NCBI GenBank assembly: GCA_965243485.1
Contig: CBDEVP010000001.1
Location: forward strand, 4,030,001-4,094,000
DNA length: 64,000 bases
Direction of reading: 5' to 3'
Origin: UBA7330 sp965243485
GTDB lineage: Bacteria > Bacteroidota > Bacteroidia > Cytophagales > Cyclobacteriaceae
Part shown: positions 27,901 to 37,300 of the stretch, in pieces
Numbering within the stretch: position 1 is the first letter of the stretch
Layout of the letters: every line of letters begins with the position of its first letter
Notes under the pieces: model-generated
What the model saw: the letters and a program-made list of their open reading frames with translations, nothing else
Databases searched by the model: none
Told to the model about the DNA's origin: nothing
Position numbers and translations under genes: made by a program

Positions 27901-27963
27901 GTGTTACAGCAATACTTCATGGTATCGTTCACCTACACCCTAAGGAAGTTCTCCAAAGGCTAA
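24928..27963 (+). CDS. Outer-membrane TonB-dependent-receptor-like barrel with Spy/LTXXQ-like N-terminus
   Basis: A 1011-residue outer-membrane protein. After the signal peptide (ending VFAQ), residues about 25-110 look like the periplasmic Spy/CpxP family, with LTADQKLLLEGIYEEYG near 43 and VLNDEQYSVYEKV near 92 as the two LTxxQ-type turns. A carboxypeptidase-like regulatory domain (GKIIGADDGTGLAGATV) follows at about 130-215, then a plug domain (LVRKLPGMTI, VLLDGKRFFG) and a long beta barrel of the OMP_b-brl_3 type. No SusD gene is adjacent, so it is not a standard SusC. The substrate is unknown, and the divergent LytS/LytTR pair may regulate it. Confidence 0.85.
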   Translation: MKKSLLVLILVLMTLAVFAQRGGFDRTEMIKREKENVFSKVENLTADQKLLLEGIYEEYGVTMDETFEEIRKSGDFSQFRTKMPALQAEKSSLIKDVLNDEQYSVYEKVIGADRQAGTTTEVKPQPAKISGKIIGADDGTGLAGATVLMINVKDSTRSKFANALPDGSFAISNLDQAFYKMRVTSLGYKPMIRVLRVNTDINMGNVPLAVNVTELQAVEIKGDVVPVEKKGDTTLYNADAYKVNPDASAADLVRKLPGMTITEAGVQSNGETVSQVLLDGKRFFGQDPVLALNTIPAEVVQKVEVFDQMSERSQFTGFDDGNTTKTLNVVTRENKRNGTFGKVTAGYGTDDRHNVEGNVNFMKDGRQLTILGMTNNINQTNFSDGSIMGSSRGGRGFGRSFGDSQNLTPSGITQTQSVGVNFSDTWAKKGRIESSYFFDRSLFDNHQVRSRESFFGGESLFYDEDVTRSTENLNHRMNMRLQYNLNDKNSIVFRPNISFQDNESLDVTFGQTFNENQQLLNGTDNTYSGDNLGYRIDGELTWNHKFNKTGRTFSVELGTNINNSNRENIYSDNQLDSLFRYDNTDENVSMITEFNYTEPIGLNGQVNANYELSNYVRRNIRDGFSYNSFTVNSQNFEEGLSSHFDTDYTTHKPSIGLRNRSMTNFFGVDLAYQYVTLDSRQGFPSEIIVPTNTFNNFLPSLMGRMDLGKERSVFFRYSTNTDIPSAQQLQQVVDNSNPLFMSVGNPFLDQSYSHQFFARYGKTNTEKNRNFSNFVMVRATQDFITNATYRADADSALVGDIILPRGGQISQPINLNGYWSVRDNITYGFLVSPLKTNVNLTLGVGYTRTPGEANGISNISQTYNGNTGINLSSNISKHVDFNISYNTGLNKVTNSVQANRNTNYTTHLINGKINLLSKGGTVFRSDINYQIYDGVSAEFDTSYILWNLSIAQKFLKNDLGEVALTVFDLLNQNQSITQNITSAYFEEVRSLVLQQYFMVSFTYTLRKFSKG

Positions 27964-28005
27964 TGAGTACCATTTATATTTTTTTGGTTCATAAATAAAG
28001 ACAGG

Positions 28006-28036
28006 AGCAGGTCATTGATCTGCTTTTGCTTTTTTC
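28006..28036 (+). terminator. Rho-independent terminator after the barrel gene
   Basis: An 8-base stem (AGCAGGTC/GATCTGCT, one G-T pair) with a 3-base loop at 28006-28024, followed by a T-rich run to 28036. It lies 43 bases beyond the stop at 27963 and separates the receptor gene from the enolase-superfamily gene. Confidence 0.75.
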
Positions 28037-28094
28037 TTGGAAATCAGCCTGGGATGTGTAATTTTAATACCAACCACAACACACAACCGGGATT

Positions 28095-29357
28095 ATGAAA
28101 ACAGGAAGAAGGAGCTTTCTCAAGAAATCAGCAGCCGGAGGGCTCATACTCACCGCACCCGCCAGCTTCGGTACAACTAACCAGGAAATTTTTGACCGGT
28201 ATGCCAAAGTCGATGCGGCGGCTGCCCAACCGGTCCTGAAAAGGGAGCTGTTCCGCGATCCCGTGATCATCGAAAAGATTGACCTCATCCACCATGATGG
28301 GAATTTTATCTGTACCGTCAGGGATAAATCCGGCAATGAAGGCTTATCCGTAAGCAATAATGCCAGGATGCATTTCCTGTATCCGATCTTCGTGAAGCAG
28401 GTGGCTCCCTTTTTCATCGGCAAGGATGCCAGAGATCTGGATGACCTGATCGAAGGAGTGAGGATCCACCAGTCCAATTACAAGTATCAGGGCTACGCCT
28501 TGTGGATCCCGGTGGCTACAGTGGAGTTTGCCATCCTGGATATGCTGGGTAAGATGTCCGGTAAATCGCTTGGTGAATTGATCGGGAAGGTACATCACCC
28601 GGCCATTGCGGTGTATGAGGCTAACAATTACCGGGGAAGAAGTGCCGAGGAATCGATCAAACTGATCAAGGCACACATGGAAACCACCAATGCCAAAGCG
28701 CTGAAATTCAAGGTAGGGGGCAGGATGAGTAACAATGCCGATTATCCTCCAGGCAGGACAGAAAAGCTCATTCCACTGGTCAGAAAGACCTTTGGGGATG
28801 ACATGGTGATCTATGCCGACTCTAATGGCTCATATGATGCTGAAGAAGCCATCAGGATCGGAAGAATGATGGAAGAGTATAAGTTTGATTTTTACGAAGA
28901 GCCTGTCCCGTTTGACTGGTATGAGGAAACCAAGATTGTAAAAGATGCCCTCACCGTGCCCATCGCCGGGGGAGAGCAGGAGCCCAGCATGCACAATTTC
29001 CGGTGGCTGATCGCCAACCATGCGCTTGACATCGTGCAGCCGGATATCTTCTATTTCGGCGGGATGGTCAGGAGCCTGAAAGTGGCCCGTATGGCGGAAG
29101 CTTTGGGTAAACCCTGCGTCCCGCACATTTCAGGATCGGGACTGGGATATCTTTATATGATGCATTTTGTATCTGTACTTCCCAATGCCGGACCGTACCA
29201 TGAATTCAAAGGCTTCAGTAATGACATTCCTATGACCTCAAAGACCGTAGACCTGAGGATGAAGGAAGGAAAGATCGACGTACCGACCGGTCCGGGCCTG
29301 GGCGTGGACATTGATCCGGGGTTTGTGAAGAAGCATAAGTTGGTGGAGGTGATCTGA
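28095..29357 (+). CDS. Tat-exported mandelate racemase/muconate lactonizing enzyme family protein
   Basis: A 420-residue enolase-superfamily protein. The N-terminus has a twin-arginine signal (GRRSFLKKSAAGG), so it is exported folded. The barrel carries KALKFKVGG with the KxK pair near residue 200, metal ligands Asp (YADSNG, about 241), Glu (FYEEP, about 268) and Glu (AGGEQEP, about 294), and a histidine in PHISGSGLGY near 345. The Lys/His pair suits abstraction of a proton alpha to a carboxylate, as in sugar-acid dehydratases or epimerases. The exact substrate is not readable. An exported member of this superfamily is unusual. Confidence 0.82.
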   Translation: MKTGRRSFLKKSAAGGLILTAPASFGTTNQEIFDRYAKVDAAAAQPVLKRELFRDPVIIEKIDLIHHDGNFICTVRDKSGNEGLSVSNNARMHFLYPIFVKQVAPFFIGKDARDLDDLIEGVRIHQSNYKYQGYALWIPVATVEFAILDMLGKMSGKSLGELIGKVHHPAIAVYEANNYRGRSAEESIKLIKAHMETTNAKALKFKVGGRMSNNADYPPGRTEKLIPLVRKTFGDDMVIYADSNGSYDAEEAIRIGRMMEEYKFDFYEEPVPFDWYEETKIVKDALTVPIAGGEQEPSMHNFRWLIANHALDIVQPDIFYFGGMVRSLKVARMAEALGKPCVPHISGSGLGYLYMMHFVSVLPNAGPYHEFKGFSNDIPMTSKTVDLRMKEGKIDVPTGPGLGVDIDPGFVKKHKLVEVI

Positions 29358-29376
29358 TCGTTTATCCTTGAAAGCA

Positions 29377-29407
29377 GTCGTGCCATGACTTTGAGTCATG
29401 GCACGAC
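29377..29407. terminator. Bidirectional-looking terminator hairpin
   Basis: A perfect 14-base stem with a TTG loop (left arm GTCGTGCCATGACT, right arm its complement). It lies 19 bases after the enolase-superfamily gene on the plus strand and 27 bases beyond the 3' end of the tRNA on the minus strand. T-runs are weak on both sides, but the stem is very stable, so it may stop both transcripts. Confidence 0.65.
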
Positions 29408-29434
29408 TTCACTAACCATGTGGCTTTTGAATTG

Positions 29435-29508
29435 TGGGCCCACCTGGGCTCGAACCAGGGACTTACTGATTATGAGTCAGTTACTCTAACCAACTGAGTT
29501 ATAGGCCC
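29435..29508 (-). tRNA. tRNA with CAT anticodon (probably Ile2, otherwise elongator Met)
   Basis: The minus strand folds as a 74-base cloverleaf: acceptor GGGCCTA with TGGGCCC, D-stem ACTC/GAGT, anticodon stem ACTGA/TCAGT around loop CTCATAA (anticodon CAT), T-stem CCTGG/CCAGG with loop TTCGAGC, and discriminator A. CCA is not encoded (the next bases are CAA). C4-G69 and C5-G68 in the acceptor match the pairs that E. coli TilS needs for lysidine modification of tRNA-Ile2, whereas elongator tRNA-Met has U4-A69 and A5-U68 there. This favours Ile2 reading AUA, but it is not proof. Confidence 0.92.
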
Positions 29509-29828
29509 AAATAAGAGAGGTTTGCTCGCTCATTTTTTTGGACTGCAAATAAACTGATTAACCAGCTATTAAACAACATCTAATTATCTCGTTGTAGCTT
29601 TTTTGTTTGAGGTGTAGTTGAAGCGTATTCACGGATGCGACCATCAACTGTCTAGAATTGATTTAGACTCATTTTAGCAATCTTCAAGCAATAATATCTG
29701 CCAGATAAGCCACAGGCATGAGACGAATAAACTATGTTTACGATGTGCTGAGTTACTCACAAAGATTAGAGCCTCAATAAAAACCTACTTCTTAAGACTA
29801 TTATTTGATTTAGTGTTATGACTTTCAC
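29509..29828. other. 320-base intergenic gap, AT-rich, no feature seen
   Basis: Between the tRNA and xseA. It is AT-rich with no ORF of interest, no strong hairpin, no exact TAnnTTTG element on either strand that could be assigned to a gene, and no resemblance to a known riboswitch. The promoters of the tRNA and of xseA must lie here but were not pinpointed. Confidence 0.5.
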
Positions 29829-31205
29829 ATGATAACCATAGATACCCATATTAAACTCTCGGAGCTGACCCACAAGATCAGACAGGTGATCGATGAGGCT
29901 TTTGGTGCAGAGACCTACTGGATCGTCGCCGAGATCTCCGGTCATAAAATGTACCAGCAGGGGGAGCGGCATTACTTTGAGTTTGTGGAGAAAGATGAGG
30001 AGAGCGAGATGGAAACGGCCAAGGTGCGCGGCATTGCCTGGCGGATGGGCTCGGACAGTATCAGAGACTTCGAAAGGATGACTGGTCAGACCTTCAAAGA
30101 CGGAATCGAGGTACTGGCCAGGGTAAAAGTGGAGTACTCTGGTAAGTATGGACTGTCGCTCATTCTCATTGAAATAGACAAGAACTGGACACTTGGTAAT
30201 CTTGAAAAACAAAAGCAGGCGACACTTGCACGCCTGGTGGCCGAAAATCCTGACGCCATTCAGCTGGTGGATGAAGAATACATCACCATCAACAAAAAAG
30301 CCAGGTTTGGAGCTGTCATCCAGCACATTGCTGTGATCGGTTCACCTAACTCTGCCGGGTATAAGGACTTTGAGGGGATCATACATACCAATCGATTCCA
30401 TTATCAGTTTGTGATAGACACCTATCAATCTGCAGTACAGGGAGAGGGCGCTCCAGGGGAAATTGTCAACCGGCTGGTTTCCATCTATCAGTCCGGGAAG
30501 AAGTATGATGCGGTGGTCATCATCAGGGGAGGGGGCGCCAAGACTGATTTCCTCGTTTTCAACAATTACCTGCTGGCCAAAGCTGTGGCAAGATTCCCCA
30601 TTCCGATCATTACGGGTATCGGCCATTTGATTGATACAAGCATTGTGGACATGATGGTCAATACCACCACCAATACGCCGACAAAAGCCGCTGAGTTTAT
30701 CGTATCTCACAACAGGCATTTTGAGGATCAGGTGATCAGATTGCAAAACATCATCACCATTAAATCTCAGCAGCTTTTGGCCAACTCTTTGAAAGGAATA
30801 AGTGCTGCCAACCTGAATGTCATCAATAAAACAAGATCTATCCTCGATGGCCAAAGGGATTCACTGCAATCTTTATCCAGGAAAATAAGCACCAAACCTC
30901 AGATGATGGTCTCCCATCAATCCCGGGATCTTGTCAATCTGATCGCAAACCTCAAATCATTTAGTCATAAATATTTTACTTTTAAAAAAGGTATGATTGC
31001 TCATCAGGAGTCAATGATCAGGATGGCTAGGCCGGAAAGCATCCTCAAGCGTGGTTTTGCCATTGTCAAGAAGAATGGAAGACCGGTGGGAAATGCTGAA
31101 AACATCCAACCCGAAGATCAATTATCAATCATAATGACTGATTATGATCTGGACACCAAAGTAGAAACCAAACGCAGGAGAGAAGATGGAGAATCTTACT
31201 TATGA
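29829..31205 (+). CDS. xseA: Exodeoxyribonuclease VII large subunit
   Basis: The catalytic large subunit of exonuclease VII, which degrades single-stranded DNA. The 458 residues start with an OB-type domain (WIVAEISGHKMYQQGERHY) and continue into the conserved core: AVIGSPNSAGYKDF, VVIIRGGGAKTDF and ARFPIPIITGIGHLIDTSIVDM, followed by the long helical region that binds the small subunits. The usual DxxA after GIGHExD reads DTSIVDMMVNTTTNTPTKAAEF, so the pattern is kept. It overlaps xseB by 20 bases. Confidence 0.92.
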   Translation: MITIDTHIKLSELTHKIRQVIDEAFGAETYWIVAEISGHKMYQQGERHYFEFVEKDEESEMETAKVRGIAWRMGSDSIRDFERMTGQTFKDGIEVLARVKVEYSGKYGLSLILIEIDKNWTLGNLEKQKQATLARLVAENPDAIQLVDEEYITINKKARFGAVIQHIAVIGSPNSAGYKDFEGIIHTNRFHYQFVIDTYQSAVQGEGAPGEIVNRLVSIYQSGKKYDAVVIIRGGGAKTDFLVFNNYLLAKAVARFPIPIITGIGHLIDTSIVDMMVNTTTNTPTKAAEFIVSHNRHFEDQVIRLQNIITIKSQQLLANSLKGISAANLNVINKTRSILDGQRDSLQSLSRKISTKPQMMVSHQSRDLVNLIANLKSFSHKYFTFKKGMIAHQESMIRMARPESILKRGFAIVKKNGRPVGNAENIQPEDQLSIIMTDYDLDTKVETKRRREDGESYL

Positions 31206-31401
31206 AGAGGCTTACACAGAGCTGAAAGCCATCGCCGCTGAGATTGAAAATGAAACAGTCTCCATTGATGTATTGGGTGAACGGGTAAAACGTGCATCAG
31301 AATTGATCGCCTTTTGTCAAAAAAAACTCAGGTCCACTGAGTCGGAGGTCAATAAGATCATTGAGCAAATGGATTCAAGACCAAGGCCTGATGATCAGTA
31401 G
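31186..31401 (+). CDS. xseB: Exodeoxyribonuclease VII small subunit
   Basis: A 71-residue helical protein that multiplies around XseA to form exonuclease VII. It opens with LTYEEAYTELKAIAAEIE and contains KRASELIAFCQKKLRSTE, the family's two-helix pattern. The start lies inside the end of xseA in another frame, so translation is probably coupled. Confidence 0.88.
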   Translation: MENLTYEEAYTELKAIAAEIENETVSIDVLGERVKRASELIAFCQKKLRSTESEVNKIIEQMDSRPRPDDQ

Positions 31402-31638
31402 ACACTTGTATTCAAAGATTGTGAGCCATGTGGATTCTCTGTTCCGTGAACAATCAAGTGCTTCCTGTCTGGGTATCCCACCGGACCAGCTATCTTCAAC
31501 AGAAGCTTTCTGCCCATGATTTCCAGGAGTTTCCCGTCCATAGCAATTGTTGAAAAAAGGGTTAAGATAATAATCACTGTATTAGGCCAATTCCATTAGA
31601 TTTGAATCTTATTGACATTGAATATCCAAAAATTTAGA

Positions 31639-32556
31639 ATGAGAAAAATTATCACCCCCATCATTATTCTTCTTTTTTCCATCACTGCATGCGCTCAAAG
31701 CCTTGAGCAATTTCCTGTAAATGACGATTGGTTGGCTAAGATTGAATCATTGGCTCCATCCACCCCACGAATAAAGGCCGAGAAAAGAAAGATCATGGTG
31801 TTTAGTCAGCATACCGGGTTTTACCACTGGACCATCCCGCACAACAATGAGATGCTGAAGATCCTGGCAGAAAAATCCGGGGCTTTTGAAGTGTTCATAT
31901 CAAAAGACATCGACAGTTTCGATAAGGAGAATTTGAAGCAATATGATGCTGTCATTCTGAATAATTCTAATCCGACCGGCCCGGATCGGGATCTTTTCGC
32001 AGATCTGTTGAGACAATATACAAGTCTGGATGAAAACACCATCACTCAACAAGCTGCTGCATACGAAGATAACCTGATAAGCTACGTGGCTAAGGGTGGT
32101 GGTCTCATGATCATGCATGGGGCCATCACCGTACAAAACAATTCCATGGAGTTCAGCCAGCTGGTAGGAGGTAGCTTCGATTACCACCCACGCCAGCAGG
32201 AAATGCATCTAAAAGAAGTGGACCCCAATCACCCGATGGTACAGGCCTTCAAAGGAAATGGGTTTACCCATGTAGATGAACCCTACATCTTTAAGAATGC
32301 CTATGCTGATTACAATTTCAGGCCACTGCTCTACATCGAACTTGATCAAATAGAGGGCATCAGGCATGAGGTGGCTGACAATATCAATTACGTGGCCTGG
32401 ATCAAAAAGCATGGTAAGGGCCGTGTATTTTATAGCTCTCCCTCACACAATGCTCAAAGCATGGAGAATCCTGAGTTGCTTCAGTTCTTCCTTGATGGCA
32501 TTCAGTATGTGGCGGGGGACCTGGAATGTGATGATAGTCCGATAGGAAATAAATAG
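31639..32556 (+). CDS. ThuA-domain lipoprotein
   Basis: A 305-residue exported protein with a lipobox (SITAC). The ATG at 31639 is chosen because the earlier TTG at 31612 would add a polar stretch before the signal peptide. The ThuA domain shows VFSQHTGFYHWTIPHNN at the first strand-loop, the GGGLMIMHGAI central strand, and the GRVFYSSPSHN C-terminal signature. ThuA proteins have a class I amidotransferase-like fold. They are linked to trehalose use and 3-keto sugar metabolism, which would fit the DUF1080 and Gfo/Idh pair elsewhere in the window. Its own substrate is unknown. Confidence 0.8.
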   Translation: MRKIITPIIILLFSITACAQSLEQFPVNDDWLAKIESLAPSTPRIKAEKRKIMVFSQHTGFYHWTIPHNNEMLKILAEKSGAFEVFISKDIDSFDKENLKQYDAVILNNSNPTGPDRDLFADLLRQYTSLDENTITQQAAAYEDNLISYVAKGGGLMIMHGAITVQNNSMEFSQLVGGSFDYHPRQQEMHLKEVDPNHPMVQAFKGNGFTHVDEPYIFKNAYADYNFRPLLYIELDQIEGIRHEVADNINYVAWIKKHGKGRVFYSSPSHNAQSMENPELLQFFLDGIQYVAGDLECDDSPIGNK

Positions 32557-32597
32557 CAGTTCGTCTGAAATAAGTCTTATCACAAGGGTTGTCACCT

Positions 32598-34094
32598 TTA
32601 ATCTCTTAACATAGAGATATGACTGCTCCGGCTCACAAAACCTTTGAAGTCCCTGTTGATGAAGAAATCCAGCTGCTTATCTGGTAAGATCTCTTTCAGA
32701 TCCTCAAACCGGAAATAAGCTGATACCTTATCCTCTTCAGGAAAAATAATCCCCAGGCCTAATGGCCGGTAAGATTTATTTCTTCCCAGATTATCAAAGC
32801 TGAGTTCATAGATCGGCCCCAACATGAGCTTACGCATCCGATGAAAATCAACTTTAGGAATAGGATGCTCTTTGAATTCATTTGTATTTACCTGGGTTTT
32901 TAAGGAATCATCCCTATAGCTACTCAAGTCACCCATACGTGCAGCATTCAGGATCATTTGGATCATTTCCTGATTTTGAACAGAATGAGTACCCTCATCT
33001 GCCAGGAGTTCCACGCTTTCTACTTGTCGGAGAGCAAACCTGCGATCATCTATTTCATGATCAATCTTTCTTAGTTCGAGTCTTTTGCCAGCGGAAAGAG
33101 GATCTGCCTGATCACTTCCATGATATTTTCCGTTTTTAGAGATTACTTCCTGGTCTCTGAAATTGGCATCGTAGAAATTTTCATACTTGTTTTGCCAGGT
33201 TTCCGACGGACTGGTTAGTTTTCTTTTCAGCAGCGCATCCGACATCAGTGTAATTTCTTCGGATACACGGCTGCCAAGGTACTCCCTGAATTCACCGTAA
33301 GGAATGCTGCAGATAAATGGATTTTCCCCGTTTTTTAATTCATGACGGGCTTTGTGGATTTCTATGGCCTGTGGTCTGTAATGTCCATTTTCTTTTTTTT
33401 CTTTCAAATGGATGTCAACCTCGTACCCTTTATAGGCATCGTAGGAACTGATGTTGGCCGATTCGCTGAATGAGGCTCCGGAAAAGTCATACTTCACCTG
33501 CTCAAGTAAGTCTTTGGCCCATCCGGTCTGTCTCAGCGTATGACCAGCATAATTGGTGAAGATCCCATTGGCTAAACCAAAGGATTCGGGATACCACAGT
33601 ATTTCCCTCGCAATGAGCAGATCTATCACTTGATCGAAGCGGAGCGAGGCAATGTAAACGTTGTGGGTTGTGGCCGAATGGTGATAGGGGACATAAAGGT
33701 TAAGGAAATGATATTGCCGGTAGATCTCCCCGTCTTTGTGACCTTCCGTGAGGTCGATCCCGATGAGTGATAGATCATTCGCGGAATACTTAGCATTCTT
33801 TCCCGGCTCATCCAGCTTTCTGAGGTTTTCGGAGAGTTCATTTAATGACAGTTGAATGACATTTCCATTACTGTAATCGATTTCGTAGGTCTGGATGTGT
33901 CCATCGATGGCCGCCTGAAGGAGTATCCTGGGCAATTCCTGATTTTTTCTGAAGAAGCCGCCATTCTCCTGGGTACTCAGTACATAGTAATCAATCACCC
34001 GAACCTTATCATCTACTTTGACTTTCTTTTGGCTAAATAGCTGTGAGCCAATTAAAAGAATACAAAAGAAGGTAGCAAGCCCTGGTAAAATCAA
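32598..34094 (-). CDS. Exported GldN-like protein with two similar units (tentative)
   Basis: A 498-residue protein with a signal peptide (hydrophobic run ending LFSQ). Two parts, about residues 25-190 and 374-498, share a pattern: a helix such as LPRILLQAAIDGHIQTYEID or MIQMILNAARMGDLSSY, a short strand, then a segment like LIGIDLTEG or PLGLGIIFPEE, and an aromatic strand leading into FDQVIDLL or FEDLKEIL. This follows the layout of GldN, a T9SS and gliding-motility core protein. The gldKLM genes are not nearby, so it would be a stand-alone relative. The resemblance is judged by eye, and an unassigned Bacteroidota family is possible. Confidence 0.6.
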   Translation of the reverse strand: MILPGLATFFCILLIGSQLFSQKKVKVDDKVRVIDYYVLSTQENGGFFRKNQELPRILLQAAIDGHIQTYEIDYSNGNVIQLSLNELSENLRKLDEPGKNAKYSANDLSLIGIDLTEGHKDGEIYRQYHFLNLYVPYHHSATTHNVYIASLRFDQVIDLLIAREILWYPESFGLANGIFTNYAGHTLRQTGWAKDLLEQVKYDFSGASFSESANISSYDAYKGYEVDIHLKEKKENGHYRPQAIEIHKARHELKNGENPFICSIPYGEFREYLGSRVSEEITLMSDALLKRKLTSPSETWQNKYENFYDANFRDQEVISKNGKYHGSDQADPLSAGKRLELRKIDHEIDDRRFALRQVESVELLADEGTHSVQNQEMIQMILNAARMGDLSSYRDDSLKTQVNTNEFKEHPIPKVDFHRMRKLMLGPIYELSFDNLGRNKSYRPLGLGIIFPEEDKVSAYFRFEDLKEILPDKQLDFFINRDFKGFVSRSSHISMLRD

Positions 34095-34358
34095 ACCGAA
34101 GAAGATGATTGATTATGAGTTACAATTTAGGAAAAGTAAATGGATTTGCTGCGAGAAATGTATAAAGTAAAAGTAGATACTTTATGGGGGGAGTAATGAG
34201 TAAAGTCTAGTCAGAAAAGACTCAGGCGGCAGCTAAAATGGATTGCGGATTCTGAATTGCAAAGAAACAAGATAATTTAATGAAATTTCAGGAAACAGGA
34301 AGTTGTCTTCTTTAGTCAGGGTTTCTAAATTACCTGTACAAGGTCAATCCACAGCGCA

Positions 34359-37300
34359 ATGAAATTCAAAACATCCTTTCTGGTAATATTTATTTTCTGT
34401 AATGCTATTTTATGGGCTCAGGGTACACTGGAGTGGGAGGATCCTGAAATCATTGAGATCAATAGGGAAAAGCCCCATGCTGCCTTTCATCGATATACCA
34501 GAGAGCAAGATGCATTGTCCGGCAGATCATTTGAAGAGTTACCGGAATACCTGTTACTTAATGGCATCTGGAAATTCAATTATGTAAAGAAGCCTGCGGA
34601 TCGGCCTGAATATTTCTATCGCGAGGATTATGACATTTCAGGATGGGAGGATATCACTGTCCCCTCTAACTGGGAGCTGGAGGGATTTGGCATTCCGATC
34701 TACACCAATGTTCGTTATCCTTTCCCGGCAAACCCACCTTTTATACCCCATGACGATAATCCGGTAGGCAGCTATAAACGTTCATTTGAAGTTACAGAAA
34801 ACTGGCTTTCAGGTAAAGATGTGTTCCTGTACTTCGGCGGGATCAGAAGTGCAGCCTACATATGGATCAATGGAGAATTTGTGGGTTACAATGAAGGAAG
34901 TAAGACACCTGCTGAGTACAATGTGACACAATATCTCAAAGCCGGAAAAAACAACATTTCCATAGAGGTCTACCGGTGGTCAGATGCCTCATACCTGGAG
35001 GATCAGGATTTTTGGCGGTTAAGTGGTATTGAAAAGGATATTTACATTTATACCACACCAAAATTCACTGTCTCCGATTTCAGGGTTGTGGCTGGTTTGG
35101 ATGACAACTATCAGAATGGAACCCTGGATGTAACTGTACACTTCAGGAATTCCTCAAATAGAACTGTAAGAAATCAAACCGTAGGGTTCACACTTTTGGA
35201 TGGTGATAATGAAATTCTTTCTGCTAACAGAAAGTTATCTGTTCCCGGGAATGGTTCCAACCAGGTAAGCTTGTCGAGTATAATACAGAATTATCCAATC
35301 AATCCATGGACAGCCGAGACACCCCATCTTTATACCCTTTTGATCACGCTGAAAGATCAGAGAGGAAATCCTATAGAATTTATCTCACAGAAAGTCGGGT
35401 TCAGGGAGATTGAGATCAAAAACAATCAGCTGATGGTCAATGGGAAGTCCGTCTACCTGAAAGGCGTAAATCTGCATGATCATGACCCCAAAACGGGACA
35501 CTACGTTCAGGAGGAGATCACCAGGCTGGATCTTGAATTGATGAAAAAGCATAACCTGAACGCCATTCGTTGCAGCCACTATCCAAAAAGCGATTTCTTC
35601 TATAAGATGTGCGATGAATATGGTTTCTATGTAATTGACGAAGCCAATATCGAGATCCATGGGATGGGAGCTACTAACCAGGGTCTCGAAAATGATCCTG
35701 CAAGGATGGCTGTTCACCCTGCTTATCGTCCGGAATGGAAAAAGATGCATCTGGATCGTACCATCAGGATGTATGAGTGGCACAAAAACTATCCCTCAAT
35801 CATTATCTGGTCCCTGGGCAATGAGGCTGGTAACGGAGAGAACTTTTTCGCCACTTATGACTGGCTGAAAGCGAATGACCCATCGCGACCCGTACAGTAC
35901 GAGGGAGCCACCAAATTTTCAAATACGGACATTCAGGCGCCGATGTACTCCCTGATCCCTGAGCTCGTCAGGTACGCGGAAAGCGATCCCAAGCGTCCCC
36001 TGATCATGTGTGAGTATGCACATGCCATGGGCAATAGCGTGGGTAACCTGCAGGATTACTGGGACGTGATCGAGAAGTATGACGTCCTGCAAGGCGGATT
36101 TATCTGGGACTGGGTCGATCAGGGCATAGAGGCCAAAACACCTGAAGGGGAGACCTATTACGCCTATGGCGGAGACCTGGGCGGGTCAAAGATCTACAAT
36201 GATGCTAATTTTTGTCTGAATGGGCTGGTCTCTGCCGACCGGACACCGCATCCATCACTTCAGGAAGTCAAGAAAGTCTATCAGTACATCAAATTCTCCG
36301 AATATGATCGGCAGACCTCTGAGCTGACCATTTACAATGGGTATGACTTTGTCGACCTTTCAGGCTTTGACTTTGAATGGGAACTTTTCAGAAATGGTCT
36401 TTCAGTGCGGAAGGGAAGTTTTGAGGTGGAAAAAACCGGGCCCCGGTCTGAAACCAGCGTCGAACTTCTTTTTCCCATGAACCGTGACCTGGCTGAGTAT
36501 TATCTGCGTGTAAGAGCAATGACCGGGTCAGAAGCCGGACTGCTCCCCAAAGGACATGTGGTGGCAGAGGAAGAGTTTCAGATCCTGGAAAACAGATTAG
36601 CATCATTCGATCAAAATGTATCCGGAGATCTTACTGTTGAAGGCAGGAATGGTGTAACAACGATTAAGGGGAATGGCTTTACCGTACTGTTTGATGATAA
36701 GGCCGGACAGCTTTTTAGCCTCGACTATGGTTTTGGAAATATCCTGAAAGCACCAGTCACTCCCAATTTCTGGCGGGCTCCCACGGACAATGACTTTGGC
36801 TATGGCATGCCGGTAAAATTTGAAGCCTGGAAAATGGCTACGCTTGATCCGGTTTTAGATGATTTCACGGTTGTAAATTCCGGGAACGCAACAGTTGATG
36901 TGACTTATCATTTACCGGCTGTGAATGCCAGGGTTTCGATGAATTATGTTTTCAATGCGGATGGAGAGATCCTGGTAACAACCCGTTTAATCGGTGTATC
37001 AGATACGCTTCCTGAAATTCCAAGGATTGGCAATAATCTGATCCTTGATCGTGAATTAGATCAGGTTGAATGGCATGGTCGCGGACCGCATGAAAATTAT
37101 GTGGATAGAAAGACCTCCGCTTTTGTCGGCAGGTATCAGATGGAAGTGGCTGATCTGTACTTTCCGTATGAACGTCCCCAGGAGAATGGCTATCGGACGG
37201 ATATCAGAGAGGTAGCATTTACCAATATGAATGGACAGGGATTAAAATTTCAGGCTACCGGTGAGCTGCTGGGATTCAATGCTCATCACGCACTTACAGG

